Below, piece by piece: positions 41,436-51,500 of a stretch of 64,000 bases of DNA. The stretch is from DTWD01 sp963662965 (GTDB taxonomy: Bacteria > Acidobacteriota > Vicinamibacteria > Vicinamibacterales > UBA8438), in assembly GCA_963662965.1 (NCBI GenBank), contig OY759970.1:3038001-3102000 (forward strand). The letters run 5' to 3'. The notes beneath the pieces were generated by a model that ran no database searches, was not told where the DNA came from, and was given only the letters and a program-made list of their open reading frames with translations. Numbering within the stretch: position 1 is the first letter of the stretch; every line of letters starts with the position of its first letter. Made by a program: the position numbers and the translations under genes.

Positions 41436-41768
41436 TCAACCGAGCGTCAGCAAGGTCTCGACGGCGGCCTTCAGTCGCGGCAGTTCGTGTTCGACCGTTG
41501 TCCACACCAGCCCGAGATCCACGCCGAAGTAGTTGTGCGTCAGACGATCGCGCATGCCGGCGATCTGCTTCCACGGAATCTCCGGGGCGCGGCTCCTGGT
41601 GCCGTCCGACAGCTGCTTGACCGCTTCGCCGATGATCTCGAGTTTTCGAATGACTGCGTCCTGCCGCATCCGGTCGCCGATGAACGTTGCGCGGTCGACG
41701 GACGCGTAGGTCTGGATGTCGGAAATGGCGTCTCGGATGTGCCCCAAGTAGACGGACTCGTCCTTCAC
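41436..41768 (-). CDS. hepT: HepT-family toxin (HEPN, DUF86)
   Basis: 110-residue HEPN protein. The RNase-type motif RxxxxHxY is present in MRDRLTHNYF (Arg, His, Tyr). IIGEAVKQLSDGTRSRAPEI and IPWKQIAGM are typical of DUF86. In HepT/MntA pairs HepT is the toxin: it degrades RNA when free and is silenced by AMP added to its motif Tyr by MntA. The GTG start at 41768 overlaps the MntA stop by 4 nt (GTGA). Confidence 0.9.
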   Translation of the reverse strand: MKDESVYLGHIRDAISDIQTYASVDRATFIGDRMRQDAVIRKLEIIGEAVKQLSDGTRSRAPEIPWKQIAGMRDRLTHNYFGVDLGLVWTTVEHELPRLKAAVETLLTLG

Positions 41769-42043
41769 AGCGGTCGGGCTTCCGTCAGGATTCGATCGCG
41801 AAGGGCCGGATGCACGCTCGCGTCGGTGAGGACCTCGATCTTTCGATGGAGCAAGGCTTCGAGGTCCTGACCAAGACCGATGAGATCGAGCAACGAACGT
41901 CCAGCCTCCATGTCGACAAGGAAGTCGACGTCGCTGCTCTCGTGGTTCTCGCCGCGTGCGACCGAACCAAACAGGCGGACGTTCCGGGCGCCGTGACCGG
42001 CCGCAATTCGAAGGATCTCTTGCCGTTGGCTCTGCAGGTCCAT
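41765..42043 (-). CDS. mntA: MntA-family nucleotidyltransferase antitoxin
   Basis: 92 residues. The minimal nucleotidyltransferase motif GSx10DxD is clear: LFGSVARGENHESSDVDFLV. A third acidic residue lies in KIEVLTD. It is the antitoxin partner of the downstream HepT and would inactivate it by adding AMP. First gene of a two-gene unit; no regulator or operator recognised. A phage integrase scrap sits directly upstream. Confidence 0.9.
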   Translation of the reverse strand: MDLQSQRQEILRIAAGHGARNVRLFGSVARGENHESSDVDFLVDMEAGRSLLDLIGLGQDLEALLHRKIEVLTDASVHPALRDRILTEARPL

Positions 42044-42055
42044 GTTGTGCCGACG

Positions 42056-42178
42056 TCATTCTATCGTGAGTGAGAGACACCGCGGGTGATTGGTCTTCTC
42101 GGCCGCCCAGTCCCGGAATGACGACCGGAAGCCGCGCGGGACGGCCGCGATCTTCTGCTCCGTGAACACCCTCGGCAG
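42056..42178 (-). pseudogene. P4-type phage integrase, fragment
   Basis: Residues IAAVPRGFRSSFRDWAAEKT and NHPR are the HGFRSxFRDWAAE box of P4/CP4-type tyrosine recombinases, with the conserved His changed to Arg. About 30 codons survive. IS6 element C removes the 5' side, and the 3' side turns to other sequence and stops. It is unlike the integrases at 1 and 46539, so a second kind of island once sat here. Confidence 0.65.
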
Positions 42179-42970
42179 GGCATTGTCAGGTTAACTCTCC
42201 GCCCGGCACAATGCCGGGATGAACACTCTCCGGCCCCGCTACCATCGGCATCGCTTTCCGCCCGACATCATCAGCCATGCCGTCTGGCTCTACCACAGAT
42301 ACTGCATGAGCTTCCGGGATGTGGAGGATTTGCTGGCCGAACGAGGAATCATCGTGTCCTACGAAACCGTTCGCCAGTGGTGCGGGAAGTTCGGCCCCGA
42401 CTACGCTCGGCAGTTGAAGCGACGACAGGGTCGACTCGGAGATACGTGGTTCCTGGACGAAGTCTTCGTGACGATCAACGGTCAGCGCCAGTATCTCTGG
42501 CGCGCGGTGGATCAAGACGGTGACCTGATCGACATCCTCGTACAACCCCGTCGGGACGGGCGTGCAGCGCGGAGATTCTTTCGCCGACTGTTGAAGAGTC
42601 AGCGACAGGAACCCGTGCGGCTCGTGACCGACAAGCTGGGCAGCTACCGTGTCGCCCATCGGGACCTCATGCCGCTGGTCACCCATGACACGAGGCGATA
42701 CGCGAACAATCGCGCCGAAGTCTCGCATCAACCCACGCGACAACGCGAACGTCAGATGCGAGGCTTCACGTCATCCGACCACGCGCAGCGGTTCTTGCAC
42801 GTCCACGGTGTCATTCAGAATCTCTTTCGCGTGGGTCGACACCTACTCAGGGCGGCTCATCATCGGCTGTTGCGAGCACGGTCGTTCACCGTGTGGGCCC
42901 AGGTGACGGCAGCCTGATCCTGGGATCAACTCGCCTCATTCTGGCCCGGACTCGTTAAGTTGACAGTGCC
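42179..42970 (+). mobile_element. IS6-family element C, complete (792 bp)
   Basis: Ends GGCATTGTCAGGTTAAC and GTTAAGTTGACAGTGCC, as in element B, and nearly the same sequence throughout. It joins a phage integrase scrap to a truncated IS5, so it likely took part in a deletion. Confidence 0.9.
42219..42917 (+). CDS. IS6-family transposase (copy C)
   Basis: 232 residues, identical to copy B except for a few positions (MNTLRPR; FPPDIISH). DDE residues as in copy B. The two copies lie in the same orientation about 10 kb apart. Recombination or cointegrate resolution between them could excise or amplify 31995-42970, which holds the sugar dehydrogenase, beta-propeller, RepA scrap and HepT/MntA. 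Confidence 0.95.
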   Translation: MNTLRPRYHRHRFPPDIISHAVWLYHRYCMSFRDVEDLLAERGIIVSYETVRQWCGKFGPDYARQLKRRQGRLGDTWFLDEVFVTINGQRQYLWRAVDQDGDLIDILVQPRRDGRAARRFFRRLLKSQRQEPVRLVTDKLGSYRVAHRDLMPLVTHDTRRYANNRAEVSHQPTRQRERQMRGFTSSDHAQRFLHVHGVIQNLFRVGRHLLRAAHHRLLRARSFTVWAQVTAA

Positions 42971-43686
42971 CGATCCCGCGCGGGCGACCGCGGGCCGTGG
43001 CCAGATATGTTCGCCGTCTTGGCCGGTGGGATTATGACTGTCGCACCCCGCGCCGTCGCCGTTTCGTAGACGGCGACCGTGTCATAGGCGGCGTCAGCGG
43101 TGACGCGCACGAGAGGGCCATCGACCGCGTTGAGCAGATCGAGGGCGGTGGTTGCATCATCACCCGTCGCCTCGGTCAGTGTGTGAACGAGGATCACGCC
43201 TGACTGATCGACGCCAAGGTGGAGCTTCCGCCAGCCACGTCTGCCGCGGCCTCCGTGTGTCGCGGCCGCCCACTCACCTGCCCCGACGATGGACAGACCC
43301 GTGCTGTCGAGCACGAGATGGATTCCCTCGCCGGGCGGCACCGGTCGCAGACGGCGCGTCAGATGCTGACTGCGCCGGGAGAGCGTCGTATAGTCGGGGA
43401 CGGAGAGGTCTAGGCGCATCATCCTGAACAGGGCGTGCAGGAATCCTTCGGCCTGGCGTAGCGGAAGATGGTAGAGGAGTCGCAGGGCCATGGCGGTTTC
43501 GATGGCAAGATCCGAGTACCGCCGCTGCCCACCCCGCCGGCCGCTCCGGCGGGGCGTCCAGGCAGCGATCGCTTCCGAGGACAACCACACCATCACATCG
43601 CCGCGGCGAACGAGGGCCTGGTTGTAGGCCGGCCAATTTGCAACGCGGTACTTCGTCTTATACGTGGGATGAACCTTCGACTGCAT
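42971..43686 (-). pseudogene. IS5-family transposase, C-terminally truncated
   Basis: ATG 43686 opens MQSKVHPTYKTKYRVANWPA. The frame holds Asp in LVLDSTGLSIVG and Asp in RVTADAAYDT but ends after SPARDRA at IS6 element C, losing the catalytic Glu. Its middle is nearly identical to the scrap at 1009..1240. Confidence 0.85.
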
Positions 43687-43764
43687 CCCTGCAGTGTGGC
43701 TCCTGCGGAGACGAGAAGGGCGGGCCAAACCGCCCCACCCGCAGAAGGTCTTTCATGCAACAAC

Positions 43765-44671
43765 GCCGCGCTGCACCACGGCGGCGCGGCCGAACACCGC
43801 AGTCACCGCCGCCCCCAGCGCCTTCGACCCATCGAGCATCACCAGCACACTCCGATCGGTGTGCAGCCCACGGCTCTGGAGGTTGGCCAGCAGGCTCTGA
43901 CAGACGGTCGCGTTCTCCGTCGAGCCTTCCCAGAGCCCGAGGGCGTGCTTCGTGCCGTCGGCGCCGACCCCCAAGGCGACGACCAGAGAGTGCTCGCCGA
44001 TGTGGACACCGTCGAGGACGAGGCCGACCAGATCCAGGTTATCGAGGGGCGTCGCCTGCCACGCGGCCAGTTGCGCGGCGGTCTTGGCGACAAACCGGCG
44101 GCTGACGGCGCTCTTACTCACGCTACGGCTGGGGACGTCGGCCGGGAGCGGCTCCAGACTCCGAGCATAGCCCCGGGTGCTGACACCGACCAACAGCTGC
44201 TCGACAGTGCGGCGCCGCAGGGGATCGGTCTGGGCCATCGTCTGGAAAGTCGGCAGCGGTACTTCCTGGCGGGCCGCGCGGACCCGGGGACGCCGGATTG
44301 CCACCTTGCGCCCGCCGAGGACGACCTCACTGGCCACCGTCCCGGCCCGGGCCGCCGTACGGTCGGCCTGGTGCGCGTACCGCGGGCCACAGATCGCGGT
44401 CCGATCGTCCTCGAGCATGGCGTCCAAGACCTGTAACCCTGACCGCACCGCGAGTTCGAACAGCTCCGCCTCGGTATCGATCAGCAGCTCGACGAGGGGC
44501 AGCCGACGCGGGGGCGGAGATTCAACACCAGCGGCGGGACGGACTGTGCGAGACTTCTTCATGGCGGCTCCTTTGCTGTGAGGCGTGTCGCCTCGGGTTG
44601 CCCACCACTCGTGTATCACGAGCAGTGAGGAGCCGCCGCGTCAATTTTTAACAGTCAGTGGGACATCCCCC
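43765..44671 (-). pseudogene. IS256-family transposase, truncated, with one IS end
   Basis: ATG 44562 opens MKKSRTVRPAAGVESPP, related to the enzyme at 8186. Asp in VGLVLDGVHIGEH and Asp in SVLVMLDGSKALG remain. The gene breaks off at AAVVQR near 43765, before the CQVHK box and the catalytic Glu. The surviving IS end is GGGACATCCCC at 44661-44671. Confidence 0.85.
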
Positions 44672-44846
44672 GTTCCGTAGAACCGGTATCGATGCACTCC
44701 ACGCCACCGTTGTGGTTTGTCCGATCCGGAATGAGGAGATGAGCACGCCACCGAGAATGCTAAATTATTGTATATAAATTAATTGCAGGCATAGAGTAAC
44801 GGAAGCCGTGTCACCGATCTCCATTTGAGACGCTCAAAGTCGCGGC

Positions 44847-45272
44847 ATGATCAAACGCCCACGATTTCAACTCTGGTGCTGGGAGTCGATCCACCGTCGC
44901 CATGGTGCGCTCTACCTCGACCGCTTGCGGGTCGTGTCGTGCCCGTGGTTCGGTCTCTATCTTCACTGGTTTCGGACCAGCGACGACGACTGTTTGCACG
45001 ATCATCCCTGGCCCTTCTTGACGATCATCCTGCGCGGCGGCTACTGGGAAGGCACGCCGGGGCCAGGCCGCGGCCGAGCCACCGTCTCTCGTTGGCATGG
45101 GCCTGGCTCCGTGCGCGTTCGGCCGGCTCGCTGGCTCCACCGTATCGCAATCGACCCGGCCCACAAACCCGTGACGCTCGTGCTCCGAGGGCGTGTCGGT
45201 CGGGTCTGGGGATTCGAGACCAGGGACGGGTGGATCCCCTGGCGCGCCTACGCGCAGCGGCCTCCACCCTGA
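44847..45272 (+). CDS. Phage-like hypothetical protein (cupin-type)
   Basis: 141 residues. SDDDCLHDHPWPFLTIILRG and GYWEGTPGPG match a type of small protein often seen in phage and prophage gene sets. The HDHPW His pair and small beta-rich body look like a cupin-type fold. Function unknown. It lies ahead of the terminase remnant on the same strand, which supports a prophage origin. Confidence 0.55.
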   Translation: MIKRPRFQLWCWESIHRRHGALYLDRLRVVSCPWFGLYLHWFRTSDDDCLHDHPWPFLTIILRGGYWEGTPGPGRGRATVSRWHGPGSVRVRPARWLHRIAIDPAHKPVTLVLRGRVGRVWGFETRDGWIPWRAYAQRPPP

Positions 45273-45485
45273 CCCGGCGGGCAAGATCGCGCCCTCGGCC
45301 GTCGCGGGGTGTCGCACCTGATCGAGCCTGGCAAGTCGAACGAGTGCGCCTACGCGGGTGATTCTGCACGCCCACGGCGGCTGGGTGAGCGAGGACGCTG
45401 CTGATTACGATCCCTCAGCGCGTCCAGGCTCAGTGGATAAAGATATCGAGAGCTCCCGATTCTGGAAGCCGCCCAGGGCCAACCC

Positions 45486-46356
45486 ATGGACCGCGACGGC
45501 GTGCAGGCACAGACCGTGATGAAGCTCTACCCATCAGTATCCCGATGGCCCGGTCACGGCCATGCGGCGCCGGGCGGCCGAGTTGGGCTGGCCCGTCTAC
45601 GAGTGGTGCTATCGGGAAACGCTCGCACCCCACGGGTGGCTGACCGAGGACCAGGTCGTGCGGAAGCAGGCTGAGCTGTCTCGCACGATGTGGGCCGTCG
45701 AGTACGAACTCCAGGAACCCAGTGCCGAAGGACGCGCCATCGACCCGCCCGCCGTGGAGCGGATGTTCGACGCCACGCTCGGGACACACATCCCCGCGGG
45801 CGATCTCGAACACACCTGGCGCGGCCAGCCGGGTCCCCCCGCCGAGCGGGCCTGTCCTGATCCGGCCGGGGCGTGGTACTGCATCGGCGTCGACTGGGCC
45901 CAGAAGCGCCACTACACCGTCGCCATCGTCGTGCGCTGCGATACCACGCCGCTCCAGGTCGTCGCCGTCTACCGCATCCAACGGCGACCGTGGCCGGAAA
46001 TGACCGAGCGAGTCGGCGCGCTGCTGGATGAGTTTCCGGGACCCGCGGTGCACGATGCCACCGGTGCCGGGTCGGCCATCGGGGAATTCCCGGCGCTCGA
46101 AGCGCACCGTCAGCTCCAGGGCGTCACCATGGTCGGCCGTGACCGGGTCGACCTCTTCCGCAACTACATCGCGGCGATCGAGCGGCACGAGATCGTCTGT
46201 CCTCGGATCGACGTGTTCTATACCGAGCACCTGTACTGCGGGGAAGACGATCTGTTCGGGAGCGGGCATCCCCCCGATACGGTCGTCGCCATGGCGTTGG
46301 CCTATCACGCCTTCAAGACGGGCCGGCGGCCCGGCGACTACGGCGTCACGATCTGA
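45486..46356 (+). pseudogene. Phage terminase large subunit, frameshifted C-terminal part
   Basis: From 45486 the frame gives MDRDGVQAQTVM, then a one-base shift near 45523 leads into SSTHQYPDGPVTAMRRRAAE and the long frame to 46356. GWPVYEWCYRETLAPHGWL, MWAVEYELQEPSAEGRAI, the nuclease Asp in YCIGVDWAQKRHYTVAIV, VHDATGAGSAIGE and HPPDTVVAMALAYHAFKTG are typical of the terminase C-terminal nuclease that cuts concatemers during DNA packaging. The ATPase half is missing, so it is a prophage relic. Confidence 0.75.
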
Positions 46357-46538
46357 CGGTGGGGCGGGAGCACCGGCCGAACTCGCGCGCCGTACATGTG
46401 CACTCAGCCGCCGCTCGTGGCTCCCCACACATCGCCGTCCCGTCGCCTCCGCACATTCCCCTTGCCTGTCGCGCCCACCAGAGCGAATGTGGACGAACGC
46501 CGTCTGCCCGCGGCTGCCACCAAGGAGGGACCCAGCCC

Positions 46539-47566
46539 ATGACCCCGCACGAAACCGGCTCGACCGCCACCCCCCTGACGCACGCGCGGCGGCGCCGCTC
46601 ACGCGCACGTTCGGCCCCCAGGGACCGACCCTGGGAGATCTCAGCGACGCCTACCTCCAGGACTATCAGGTCCGGCAGTTCCGATCCCAGAGCACCGCTC
46701 GCGGCCGGACCGCCCATCTCGCCGCCTTCTTCGGTCGCGCCGCGCGGGCCGCCACGTTGACCACCTACCAGATCCGCCAGTACCAACTGACCCGGCGCGC
46801 CGCCGGGGCCGCCACCGGCACGATCAACCGGGAGACCTCGGCGCTCCACCGCATGTGCACGCTCGCCGTCCACTGGGGCTGGCTCGACACCGTGCCCGGC
46901 TTCCCCGACCGCCTCCGCGAGAATCCCCCCCGCCAGGGCTTCTTCGAGCACCCCGAATACCTCGCCGTCCGCGTCCGCCTGCCCGCTCCGTGGCAGGACA
47001 TCCTCGATCTGGCTTACTACTCCGGCTGGCGCAAGCAGGAGATCCTCGGCCTCACCTGGGAGGAGATTGACATGGCCGGTGGCGTCATCCGGCTCTCGCC
47101 GGCGCGCTCGAAGACGCTGGTGGGGCGGATTCTTCCCATCTCGCAGCCCATCGCCGAGGCCCTGGCGCGACGGCGAGCCCGCCGTGACCCCGACAGCCTG
47201 CTCGTCTTCCACCGCGACGGCATCCCCGTCCGCCGCTGGCGCACGGCGTGGCGCACCGCCTGCCAGTCGGCCGGGGTGCCGACCCGCTTCCTCCACGATT
47301 GCCGGCGCACCGCCGCGCGCAACCTGATCCGCGCGAATGTCCCCGAGCGGGTCGCCATGCTCCTGACCGGGCACAAGAGCCGCGCCATCTTCGACCGCTA
47401 CAACATTATTCACGAGCAGGAACTACTCGACGCCGGGGACCAACTCGTCGAGTATCTCGCGCAACAGGCGCAGGCGGTACCAGCCCGCCAGCGGCCCCAC
47501 CCGACCGGACCCGCCGCCCCGCGCACCGCATCACCCCTCCGCCTCGTACGACGCGGCACCGCGTAA
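46539..47566 (+). CDS. Tyrosine recombinase (integrase), second copy, possible N-terminal frameshift
   Basis: About 340 residues. The core-binding domain (GPTLGDLSDAYLQDYQVRQF, LTTYQIRQYQLTRRAAG) and catalytic domain (GWRKQEILGLTWEEID, LHDCRRTAARN, TGHKSRAIFDRYNI) are complete. The ATG at 46539 has a strong AAGGAGGG site, but its frame (MTPHETGSTATPLTHARRRR) differs from the integrase frame, which becomes recognisable at APLTRTFGPQGP. A one-base shift near 46580 must join them, so this is either a real mutation or a read error. Without it, starts at TTG 46764 or ATG 46853 would remove the core-binding domain. Nearly identical to 1..738, in direct orientation. Confidence 0.8.
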
Positions 47567-47826
47567 GGGCAGCGGGGGGCGGCGGGGGCCGGACACCGCC
47601 CGCCTGTTCGCCGCGGCTCGCGCACAGGCCAAACAGGTACGAACCGGCCAGCGATCGTGGCACACGCGGTGACGGGGCGGGCCGACGCGGCCGAACACAG
47701 GCACGTGCCAGGCACCGCCAGCGGCATCGCGCTCAACAGCGGGGCGACACGCGATCACAGGCTCTCTCGACACCCGTGGCTGGCGCCTCTATGATGGCGC
47801 CGTTGCCGACCACCGCGCATGTGCAC
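47567..47826 (+). repeat. Integrase-downstream region, second copy
   Basis: About the first 130 bp match 739-870 (for example GGACACCGCCCGCCTGT). The rest is the non-coding leader of the deoxyribosyltransferase gene. Attachment-site cores could lie here, but I could not define one. Confidence 0.5.
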
Positions 47827-48342
47827 ATGACCGCGAAGAAAACCCTCTATTTGGCGAACCCCTATGGCTTCTCCGCGCAACAGCGTGGCGGACCGCTCCA
47901 CGAGCTTGTGAGGGCGCTGGAGTCGATGGGGGCCGACGTGTGGGAGCCGTTCGCCCGCAACAACCAGATCGACCGGGCGAGTGCGGGCTGGGCGTATCGG
48001 ATCGGGCAGGCCGATCTCCGGGACGTTCGCGAGGCCGATGGACTGTTCGCGGTGGTCAACGGCTGTCCGCCGGATGAGGGCGTCATGGTGGAGCTGGGCC
48101 TAGGGATCGCGTGGGAGAAGCCGGTGTTCCTGTTCCGAGACGATTTTCGCCGGTGCACCGACAGCGAAATGTACCCGCTCAACTTGATGTTGTTCACTGG
48201 CCTGCCGGCCGCTGGCTGGGAGGCCGCGTGGTACGGATCGATCGAGGAGATCGCTGATCCCGCCAAGGCGCTCGCACGTTGGTTGCGGCATGACAGGCCG
48301 CCCGGCGCGGCGTCGGTCGAGGCGGACCCGATAGAAGTATGA
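47827..48342 (+). CDS. Nucleoside 2-deoxyribosyltransferase-family protein
   Basis: 171 residues. KTLYLANPYGFSAQQRGG at the N-terminus, GADVWEPFARNNQID, ADLRDVREADGLFAVVNG, the catalytic Glu in EGVMVELGLGIAWEKPVFLF and YPLNLMLFTGLPAAG match the Nuc_deoxyrib_tr fold. Such enzymes move or remove 2-deoxyribose on nucleosides or nucleotides, and relatives occur in phage and defence settings. The ATG at 47827 fits the family. A 160-bp gap precedes recC, so it is probably a separate transcript in the same orientation. Confidence 0.8.
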   Translation: MTAKKTLYLANPYGFSAQQRGGPLHELVRALESMGADVWEPFARNNQIDRASAGWAYRIGQADLRDVREADGLFAVVNGCPPDEGVMVELGLGIAWEKPVFLFRDDFRRCTDSEMYPLNLMLFTGLPAAGWEAAWYGSIEEIADPAKALARWLRHDRPPGAASVEADPIEV

Positions 48343-48502
48343 GCGTGCTCAGCGCCGGGCTGCAGTCGGTCGGGCTATGCGTCTCGCGGCGTTTACCAAG
48401 GCGCGCCCCGCCGACGCGGCGCAAGAGAAGCTGGCCTCTCACGACTGGGTTGCCCGGTTACCATCGCCAGCCGCCTCGCGATCATCCGAGTTGCACACGG
48501 CC

Positions 48503-51500
48503 ATGGCCCTGGAACTGACGTACGCGTCTGACACGGCCCTGCTCCTCGACGACTTGGTCGACTCGCTGGGTCGGCCGGGGAGTGCTGCCGGCGTGGTGGT
48601 ACCCGTGCTGATGCCGTCGCTGCCCCTAGTGGATCGCACGAAAGCCGCGCTGGCCCGGCGTCACGGGGTGGCCATGGGGGTGGCGTTTCTTCTGCCTAGC
48701 TCGTTCATCGAACACATGGCCCAGTTGGTCGGGTTAGACCCGCTCCATCCCTCCTGGCGCCCGCAGGGCTTGGCGTGGCGATTGGTACCGTTGCTGGCGG
48801 CCATGGTCGAGGAAGGCGATACTCCTCGCCTGGGGCCAGCGTGCGTGGACACCCGGGCACGGCACGCGCTAGCCCGCGACGTGGCCGATCGCTTCGACCA
48901 GTATCTGTATTTTCGACCGGAGATGATTGCCGCCTGGGACCGGGGCGAAGCCTGGGACGCTCTGCCCGAGTCTGCTCAGGGCGATGAGGCCTGGCAGCGG
49001 GACCTGTGGCGGCGTCTCTCCGCCGGGTTGGCCGACCACCCCCATCCGGCTGTGCGCCTGCGCGATCTCGAGACGCGCATCCACGCGGGCCAGGGTGACG
49101 TGCCGACGTCACTGGAGGTCCTGGCCAGCGGGCCTCTGCCCCCGACTCTACTACCGCTGTTACGCGCGCTGGCGACCAGAACCAGGGTCTGCCTGCGCGC
49201 CCTGCTCCCGTCGACTGAATACCTCGGCGACCTTCGCGCCGGTCGCACGCAGATGCGGGCCGGGCAGGCTGTGGACCTTGCCTGGGAAGGGCACCCCCTG
49301 CTGTCCCATCTGGGCAAGCAAGCCGTCGACAGCTTTCGCAGTTTCGAGGAGGCACTGGTCACCGAAGGCCAGGAGTACGACGTCATCGCGCTCCCCGAGC
49401 CCCGGTCGGACAGACTCCTCGCCCGTCTGCAGGCAGACATTCGCGCGGCGCGGCAGCCGGGTGCCGCCACGACCGCCCCGCCGGTCACGGCGGATCGTTC
49501 GGTGCGTGTGCATCGCTGCCACGGGGCCCGACGCGAGGTGGAAGTGCTGCGAGATGAATTATTGGACGCGTTCGAGAGCCTCCCAGATTTGCGGGCGAGC
49601 GAGGTCTTGATTCTCGCCCCCCAGCTGGACCTCTACGGACCGCTCGCCGAGGCGATCTTACGGGACGGTGACCCCTCGTTGCCGCTGCGGCTCGCGGAGC
49701 GGCGGATCGATCGCAGCGAGCCCTTGGTGCGCGGGATGCACACGCTGCTGCGCGTGGCCGCCGGCCGCGTGCCCCTGAGCGAGGGATTGGCGTTGCTGGC
49801 ACTCCCTGCCGTCGCCGCCCGCGTCGAATCGCTGGGCATTGACCCGGCCACGCTCGCCGATCGCGTGCGTGCCTCGGGGATTACGTGGGGGCTCAACGCG
49901 GCCCATCGTCGGGCGATGGACGCCGGCGACCAGGGCACGGGGACGTGGCGCGAAGGGCTGGACCGATTACTGGCGGGCGTGTGGCTGGGTGACGCGGACA
50001 CCGCGTCGGACGGGCACCAGCGCCCGGCCCTGCCCGTGTCGGGCGACCTGGGTGCCGACCCAGCTACGCTGAGTGCGTCACTGGACTGGCTGGACGGCTT
50101 GGTGTGCCTGCTGGACGATTGGCAGCGTGAAGCCAGTCCCGGCCAGTGGGCCGACCGCCTGGACCTGGTGCTGGACCAGGTATTGGCTGCCGGCGATGGT
50201 CGGTTCGACTCGACCGCGGCCGTGGATCTGGTCGGGCAACTTCGCGCCGCCGAAACGGACCATGCGTGCGAGGTCGACATGGATGCCGCCGCCGTGGCCG
50301 ACTGGTTGGACCAGGTGGCTCAGGAGGAGGTGCGCGCGGTCTCCCGGGTCGGCGGGAACATGGCCATGGGCGGCTTCAAGCCGATGCGCGCTATTCCCTG
50401 CCGCGTGCTGGCGATAATGGGCTTGCACGATGCCGCCTTTCCGCGCCGGGCCAGGGCGCCCGCCTGGGATCTGCTGGCCGCGGCGCCGCGCCGCGGCGAT
50501 CGGGATCCGGTGCGTGAAGACCGGCAGCTGTTTCTCGACGCGCTCTTGGCGGCCGGCGACCGCGTGATCGTAACGGCCACGGCCCGCAATATCCGCAGCA
50601 ATAAGGACGAACCGCTCTCGGCCTGCGTCGATGAATTCCTGCGGGTGGCCGCGGCCACCGTCTCCGATCGTGTCGACATCCGGGAGACCACGTACCGGGA
50701 CCTGATCGAAGACCACCCGCTGCAACCATTCAACGCGGCCTGCTTTACCGGCCCGCGCGCCTCGTTCGACACTGGCCACCTTGAGATTGCCCGCTCGTGC
50801 CAGCAGCAGCAGGAAGAGGCCGCACCGTTTCAGGTCGGCGTGTTCGAGCTGCCCGAAGCGGTCCAGTCGGCCGACCTCGAGTTGCACGAGATGATCCGGA
50901 TCCTCAAAGATCCCTGGTCGGCTTGGCTGGGGTCTCTAGGAGTCGAGATCCCTCAGGCCGGGGACGATCCGTTCGCCCTGGACCGGGAGCCGGTGGCCGC
51001 CCCAGCGGCCCTGGACCGGTGGCAACTGCAGACGACGGTCATTGATGCCGTACTCGAAGGACGGACCTCGTTTCTGGAAGAACGCCTGGCGGCCAACCGG
51101 TTGCTGCCGTATGGGATCCTGGGCGCCGCGATGGGCAGACGGGCGGTGCAGGAAGCCGAGTCCCTGGCCCGCCACGCTCTGCACGAGGCGGGTGGCCGGC
51201 TGCAGCCCCAGCGCTTGGTGTACCGAGACGGGTGCCCGCCGGTGGCCGGCAACATTGCCGTCACCCCTGACCGCCGGCTGCACGTGCTGGTCAGGCCCAC
51301 AGATCTGAAGGCCGCCGCCCATCATCGTCTCGATGTGTGGGTCCGTGCGACCTTTGCCGCCGCCTGCGGCATGCGAGGCGACACCGTGGTGGTGTCGAGA
51401 GAGGGGGAGCGCACGAGGGTGGACCGCCGGCCGGCCCTGGCCCCAGATCAGGCGCGCGCCGCGCTCGACCATCTGCTGCACCTGTGCGCACACGCACGGC

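Noticed and set aside
48377..48502. Longer RecC start at 48377
   Set aside because: Residues before MALELTYASD do not resemble RecC and no ribosome site supports them.
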